Shown: positions 60,143 to 64,000 of the stretch, piece after piece
Layout of the letters: the number at the start of each line of letters is the position of its first letter
Position numbering within the stretch: position 1 is the first letter of the stretch
Origin: Mesorhizobium sp. AR02
GTDB lineage: Bacteria; Pseudomonadota; Alphaproteobacteria; Rhizobiales; Rhizobiaceae
Length of the DNA stretch: 64,000 nucleotides
Direction: 5' to 3'
Assembly (NCBI RefSeq): GCF_024746835.1
Contig: NZ_CP080530.1
Span: 62,001-126,000 of the forward strand
The notes under the pieces: generated by a model
Told to the model about the DNA's origin: nothing
The model's database searches: none
Seen by the model: only the letters and a program-made list of their open reading frames with translations
Program-made: the position numbers and the translations under genes

Positions 60143-61585
60143 TCAAGAGGCGGCTCCGATTGATTGGTCGATGCGGACCGGAAACAGGGGCTCGCAGACG
60201 GCAACGCCTTCGGTGAAGGCGGGCCGCCGTTCCGCTGCGAGCGTCTCGACCGGACGTTCGCTTTTCAACGGATAGAGCGTGGTGCCGATGATGGCCCGCT
60301 CGCCTGCCTGATAGGCTGCGTTGCGCCGCGCTGCCGCGGCATGAACGCGTGCCTGGATATGCCCGCCCTGAAGGCTGGACAAGACGCCGCCCTCGGCCTC
60401 GATCGTCTGCAATTCCGTCCAGGCTGTCTCGCACAGTTCCGCGGTCAGCGCTTCGACCGCGCCGGATCCGTAGGCAGGATCGGCGACATGATCGATATGG
60501 CTTTCATTGGCCATGATCAGTTGCGCGTTGCGGGCAACGCGGCGGGCAAAACCCGCCGGCAAGCCATGCGCGATCGTGTGCGGCAGGATGGAGATCGAAT
60601 CGGCGCCGCCTGATGCTGCCGCAAAGCAGGCAATCGTGGTGCGCAGGATGTTGGTTTCGGGGTCCGATGCCGTCATCATGCGAAACGACGTCTCGGCGTG
60701 GATATTGGCGGTGGAATTGGGGATCGAACAGGCTTCCTGCAGCCTTGCCCAGAGCCTGCGCAGTGCCCGAACCTTGGCCACCGACAGGAATTGGTCCTGG
60801 TCGACGCTGAGCGCGAAGCCGATATGCGGTGCGGCATAGACAAGCGGCTGCCGCGCCGTCTCGAACATTCTGAGATAGGAAACCGCCGATGCCAGCATGA
60901 TGCCAAGCTCCTGCGCCTCCGTGGCGCCGGCGTTGTGGAAAACGCGCCCGTCCGCCTCCAGAAGCACGCCCGGAACGCCCATCGAGAAGAAATGCGCCAG
61001 CGACTGCGGCATCGAGGCCTGCAGAGCCTCGATCGACATGCGCAGCCGGCCGGTTCCGGCAAAGATCGCCGCCGGATCGATGCCGAAGGAGAGGTTGAGT
61101 TTTGCCGGGTCCGACCGGCGCTTGCTCAGGAACGCCACCAGCCAGTCGGCCACGGCGCGGCTCCAGGGATGCGCATCGATACGGATCTGGATGCGGTTGA
61201 GCGGCACACCGTCCAGCACCGTCTCCAGCGTCTGCGCCGTTCTCGGCAGGCCGTAGCCGAACGCGTTCGGCGCTCCTTCGAAGACAAGCGACAATCCCGT
61301 AGCGCCTTGTGCGACATCTTCCAGGGCCTGGGTTCTGGCGCGGTCGATGTCTGGATCGTCGACGCGCTGGCTGACGATCCAGGGCGATTTCGGGTTTGCG
61401 CGCACGATCGGTTCCGCTGCGGTGCTGCGGTCGTAGAGCGGTTCGATGCGGATGTTGTCGTCGGTGTGCGAGACCAGCTTTTCCTCGAAGGATGCGCCGG
61501 CCAACGCCTTTTCCGCCAGGGCCAGCCATCGCTGGCGCTCGGCATTCTTGGGTTCAACATCCCTGGTCAAGGCTCCAGCTCCCAT
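60143..61585 (-). CDS. Methylmalonyl-CoA mutase small subunit-like protein (short form)
   Basis: A 480-residue protein matching the TIM-barrel part of the MutA-type (non-catalytic) subunit: SPWIVSQRVDDPD, GATGLSLVFEG, the ASMPQSLAHFFSMGVPGVLLEADGRVFHNAGATEAQELG stretch, SFRMMTASDPETNILRTTIACF and DPAYGSGAVEALT. Typical MutA proteins are about 600 or more residues and end with a cobalamin-binding-like domain; here the chain stops after FPVRIDQSIGAAS. It may be a naturally short form or 3'-truncated. No mutB gene is adjacent in the window. Confidence 0.75.
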   Translation of the reverse strand: MGAGALTRDVEPKNAERQRWLALAEKALAGASFEEKLVSHTDDNIRIEPLYDRSTAAEPIVRANPKSPWIVSQRVDDPDIDRARTQALEDVAQGATGLSLVFEGAPNAFGYGLPRTAQTLETVLDGVPLNRIQIRIDAHPWSRAVADWLVAFLSKRRSDPAKLNLSFGIDPAAIFAGTGRLRMSIEALQASMPQSLAHFFSMGVPGVLLEADGRVFHNAGATEAQELGIMLASAVSYLRMFETARQPLVYAAPHIGFALSVDQDQFLSVAKVRALRRLWARLQEACSIPNSTANIHAETSFRMMTASDPETNILRTTIACFAAASGGADSISILPHTIAHGLPAGFARRVARNAQLIMANESHIDHVADPAYGSGAVEALTAELCETAWTELQTIEAEGGVLSSLQGGHIQARVHAAAARRNAAYQAGERAIIGTTLYPLKSERPVETLAAERRPAFTEGVAVCEPLFPVRIDQSIGAAS

Positions 61586-62021
61586 CCTTCTTCCTCGTTT
61601 TTATGCGTCCGCATCAGCCTGGAACACAGTCTACGGTTCCCGGTCCGATATCGTAATGCAATGCACTTGTTGGATCTGAATTCGGCCTATCGGATTTATG
61701 TCAGCCTGTGGCACAAACCATGGCCGATTGCCACATACCGGCAAAATTGACGATGTCGGCAGCAACCCACGAGCTCCATCCATCTGGTCGGGAAGCGCAT
61801 AGTTCAGGGCGATGCTGCGTGATCAGGTGGGTGGTCTCCGGCTGTTTCGTTGTTTTTGAGTTTGCAACCGACATCGAACTGTTGTGTGCGACCCCGGCTC
61901 AACAATCCCTGCGGGTGGGGGCGAGGCGTCCGCCTTCCTCTCATGGCTAAATCAAAGACAGCCGATGGCGCCACTCGCGGCCAGTGCCGACCCTTCGAAC
62001 AGGGCAACGACTGCCTTGTCA
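61586..62021. other. No gene recognised
   Basis: Intergenic between the mutase gene and cysNC. The sequence downstream of cysNC shows no clear terminator with a T tract. Small frames on both strands lack protein-like composition. Confidence 0.5.
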
Positions 62022-63962
62022 TCAGATGGATCCACCATTGTCGGCAGGAGGTGGTTGCGCAATGTCGCGCTCGATCAGCCAGTGTTCCAGTGCGTCTACC
62101 ATCTCTTCGGCCGATTTGCCGAGGGTCTTCAGATGGATTTCTGGTTTTTCCGGTACTTCATAAGGTGAATCGACACCGGTGAAATTCTTGATCTCGCCAT
62201 TCAGCGCGCGGGCATAGAGGCCCTTAGGATCTCGCCTGGCGCATTCCTCGAAAGGCGTGTCGACAAACACCTCGATGAACTCGCCATCGGCCATCAACTC
62301 CCTGGCCATGCGCCGCTCGGCACTGAACGGCGAGATGAATGAAACAATGACGACCAACCCGGCATCGGCCATCAAACGCGCCACTTCGGCGACGCGCCGG
62401 ATGTTTTCAACACGATCGGCGTCGGTAAAGCCAAGGTCGCGGTTGAGACCGTGACGCACATTGTCACCGTCCAGGATGTAGGTATGGCGGCCGGTGGCGA
62501 ACAGCTTCTTCTCGAACAAATTGGCGATGGTCGACTTGCCGGAACCCGAAAGCCCGGTGAACCAGAACACCGCTGGCCGCTGGTTCTTCATGTCGGCGCG
62601 CACGCGCTTGCCGACATCGAGCGATTGCCAGTGGATGTTTTCGGCGCGGCGCAGCGAATGCAGGATCATGCCGGCGCCGACGGTGGCGTTGCTGATACGG
62701 TCGATCAGAATAAAGGCGCCGGTGGTGCGGTTCTCGGCGAAGGGATCGAAGGCGATCGGCGCCCGCGTCGAGATGTTGCAGATGCCGACTTCGTTCATCT
62801 CCAGCGACTTGGCAGCCTCATGGGCGAAGTCGTTGACGTTGACGCGGTATTTCAGGTCGGTGACGGTGGCGCTGGTCTGATCGGTTTCAGTGCGCAGGAT
62901 GTAGGAACGGCCGGGCAGCAGCGCATGCTCGTCGAACCAGACGATGTTGGCTGCGAACTGGTCGGCGACCTGCGGCCGGGCGGCCGGCGAAACCAGCATG
63001 TTGCCTCTGGAGACCTCGACCTCGTCGTCAAGAACGAGCGTGATGGCCTGGCCGGCCACCGCCTGTTTAAGATCGCCGCCATAAGCGACAATGCGTTTGA
63101 CATGCGACGACTTGCCGGATTTGGCGACAACGACCTCGTCGCCTTGCGCGATGGCGCCGGACGCGATCGTGCCGGCAAAACCACGGAAATCGAGATTGGG
63201 GCGATTGACGTATTGCACCGGAAAACGGAACGGCTGCTCGACGGCAGCCTCTTCGACCGAAACGGTCTCAAGGTGCTCGATCAGAGTCGGGCCGGAATAC
63301 CATTTCATGTTCTGCGAGCGGCTGCTGACGTTGTCGCCATAGCGGGCCGACATCGGGATCGGCGCGATGGTCTGGAAGCCGAGATCACGCGAGAATTGCC
63401 GGTATTCTTCGACGATCCGGTCAAAACCCGCCTGATCGAAATCAACGAGATCGATCTTGTTGACGGCCAGCACGATGTGGCGGATGCCGAGCAACGAGGC
63501 GATGATCGAATGGCGCCTGGTCTGGCGCAGCACACCTTGCCGGGCATCGATCAGCACGATCGCCAGATCGGCGGTCGAGGCGCCGGTCGCCATGTTGCGC
63601 GTATACTGCTCGTGGCCGGGCGTGTCGGCGACGATGAACTTGCGCTTCGGCGTGGCGAAGAAGCGGTAGGCGACGTCGATGGTGATGCCTTGCTCACGCT
63701 CAGCCTCGAGGCCGTCGACCAGCAGGGCGAAATCGATGTCGTCACCGGTGGTGCCATGTTTGCGCGAATCGCGTTCGAGCGCGGCAAGCTGGTCCTCGAA
63801 GATCTGCTTGGTGTCGGACAAGAGGCGCCCGATCAGCGTCGACTTGCCATCATCGACCGAACCGCAGGTGAGGAAGCGCAGCAGCGACTTCTTCTCCTGC
63901 GCCGCCAGATAGTCGCGGACGCCGTCGGTGGGGGCAAGGCTCTTTGCCATGATGTGGCGCAT
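62022..63962 (-). CDS. cysNC: Bifunctional ATP sulfurylase large subunit / APS kinase (CysNC, NodQ-like)
   Basis: A 646-residue fusion. Residues ~25-440 are the CysN GTPase: G1 [10 protein letters not shown]3 [13 protein letters not shown]4 NKIDLVD. Residues ~460-640 are APS kinase with P-loop GLSGSGKST. It makes APS and phosphorylates it to PAPS, for sulfate assimilation or, as NodQ, for sulfation of Nod factors. The start lies 2 bp after the cysD stop. No nod box is visible in the window, so I cannot tell nodQ from the housekeeping gene; the tidy neighbourhood leans to housekeeping. Confidence 0.9.
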   Translation of the reverse strand: MRHIMAKSLAPTDGVRDYLAAQEKKSLLRFLTCGSVDDGKSTLIGRLLSDTKQIFEDQLAALERDSRKHGTTGDDIDFALLVDGLEAEREQGITIDVAYRFFATPKRKFIVADTPGHEQYTRNMATGASTADLAIVLIDARQGVLRQTRRHSIIASLLGIRHIVLAVNKIDLVDFDQAGFDRIVEEYRQFSRDLGFQTIAPIPMSARYGDNVSSRSQNMKWYSGPTLIEHLETVSVEEAAVEQPFRFPVQYVNRPNLDFRGFAGTIASGAIAQGDEVVVAKSGKSSHVKRIVAYGGDLKQAVAGQAITLVLDDEVEVSRGNMLVSPAARPQVADQFAANIVWFDEHALLPGRSYILRTETDQTSATVTDLKYRVNVNDFAHEAAKSLEMNEVGICNISTRAPIAFDPFAENRTTGAFILIDRISNATVGAGMILHSLRRAENIHWQSLDVGKRVRADMKNQRPAVFWFTGLSGSGKSTIANLFEKKLFATGRHTYILDGDNVRHGLNRDLGFTDADRVENIRRVAEVARLMADAGLVVIVSFISPFSAERRMARELMADGEFIEVFVDTPFEECARRDPKGLYARALNGEIKNFTGVDSPYEVPEKPEIHLKTLGKSAEEMVDALEHWLIERDIAQPPPADNGGSI

Positions 63963-63964
63963 GG

Positions 63965-64000
63965 TCAGAAATACCCCTCGCGCTTCTTCTTTTCCATGGA
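63965..64000 (-). CDS. cysD: ATP sulfurylase small subunit CysD/NodP, 3' end only
   Basis: Only the last 11 codons and stop are in the window ([11 protein letters not shown]), the conserved CysD C-terminus. The gene continues beyond the right edge. It is directly upstream of cysNC, the normal order. Confidence 0.85.
   Translation of the reverse strand, partial: SMEKKKREGYF

Overview
The window looks like a piece of a Mesorhizobium-type symbiosis island (symbiotic ICE). It carries a complete nifHDKENX block, fdxB, a DUF269/NifX-associated gene, ACC deaminase (acdS), a SyrA-type exopolysaccharide repressor, a nod box, a C48-type type III effector, a relaxase (RlxS-like) remnant and many insertion elements. 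The genus is inferred from this gene content and general rhizobial protein similarity; no rRNA or housekeeping marker is present. Almost every real gene lies on the minus strand, so the window reads right to left.

Region 1 (about 0.3-24.6 kb) is a defence island. Reading right to left it holds: a lone PD-(D/E)XK nuclease-like gene (24.0-24.6 kb); a tight three-gene operon DUF6361 / PLD nuclease / SNF2-type helicase (23.8-17.7 kb); an AbiEi/AbiEii toxin-antitoxin pair (17.6-16.1 kb); and a tightly packed five-gene operon (16.0-0.3 kb). That operon encodes a giant DEAD/DEAH helicase with a C-terminal DUF1998 region, a DrmD-like SNF2 helicase, a 1617-residue adenine methylase, a Rad50-like ATPase with a CxxC hook, and an HNH nuclease. 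It combines DISARM/Druantia-like parts with a Septu-like ATPase + HNH pair and is the best candidate in the window for an undescribed or poorly described system.

Region 2 (24.9-36.7 kb) is a mobile-element graveyard next to ICE backbone genes: a frameshifted DUF932 remnant, a small hypothetical gene, scpB and a DUF1403 gene. These are followed by an IS110-family transposase cut in two by 6.5 kb of nested insertions. One insert is an IS91-family element with its accessory tyrosine recombinase. The other is a RIT element: three overlapping tyrosine recombinase genes between 42-bp near-perfect terminal inverted repeats. A broken IS256-family transposase follows.

Region 3 (36.7-52.4 kb) is the nitrogen-fixation cluster: acdS, a syrA-like gene, fdxB, a decayed DUF269 copy fused to DUF683, nifX/nifH debris, a NifA/sigma54-controlled thioredoxin-like gene with a frameshift, a universal stress protein, an OmpR-type response regulator, the intact DUF269 gene, nifX, nifN, nifE, nifK, nifD and nifH. 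A NifA upstream activating sequence and a sigma54 box precede nifH.

Region 4 (52.4-60 kb) is degraded symbiosis-island sequence: an AAA-ATPase fragment, a C48 (SUMO-protease-like) effector abutting the 3' end of a beta-ketoacyl-ACP synthase III gene, an internally deleted nodM/glmS behind a well-preserved nod box, a relaxase remnant, a DUF1796 gene and a DUF2285 remnant. Region 5 (60.1-64 kb) looks less disturbed: a short methylmalonyl-CoA mutase small subunit, a CysNC/NodQ bifunctional sulfate-activation enzyme, and the last codons of cysD/nodP running off the window.
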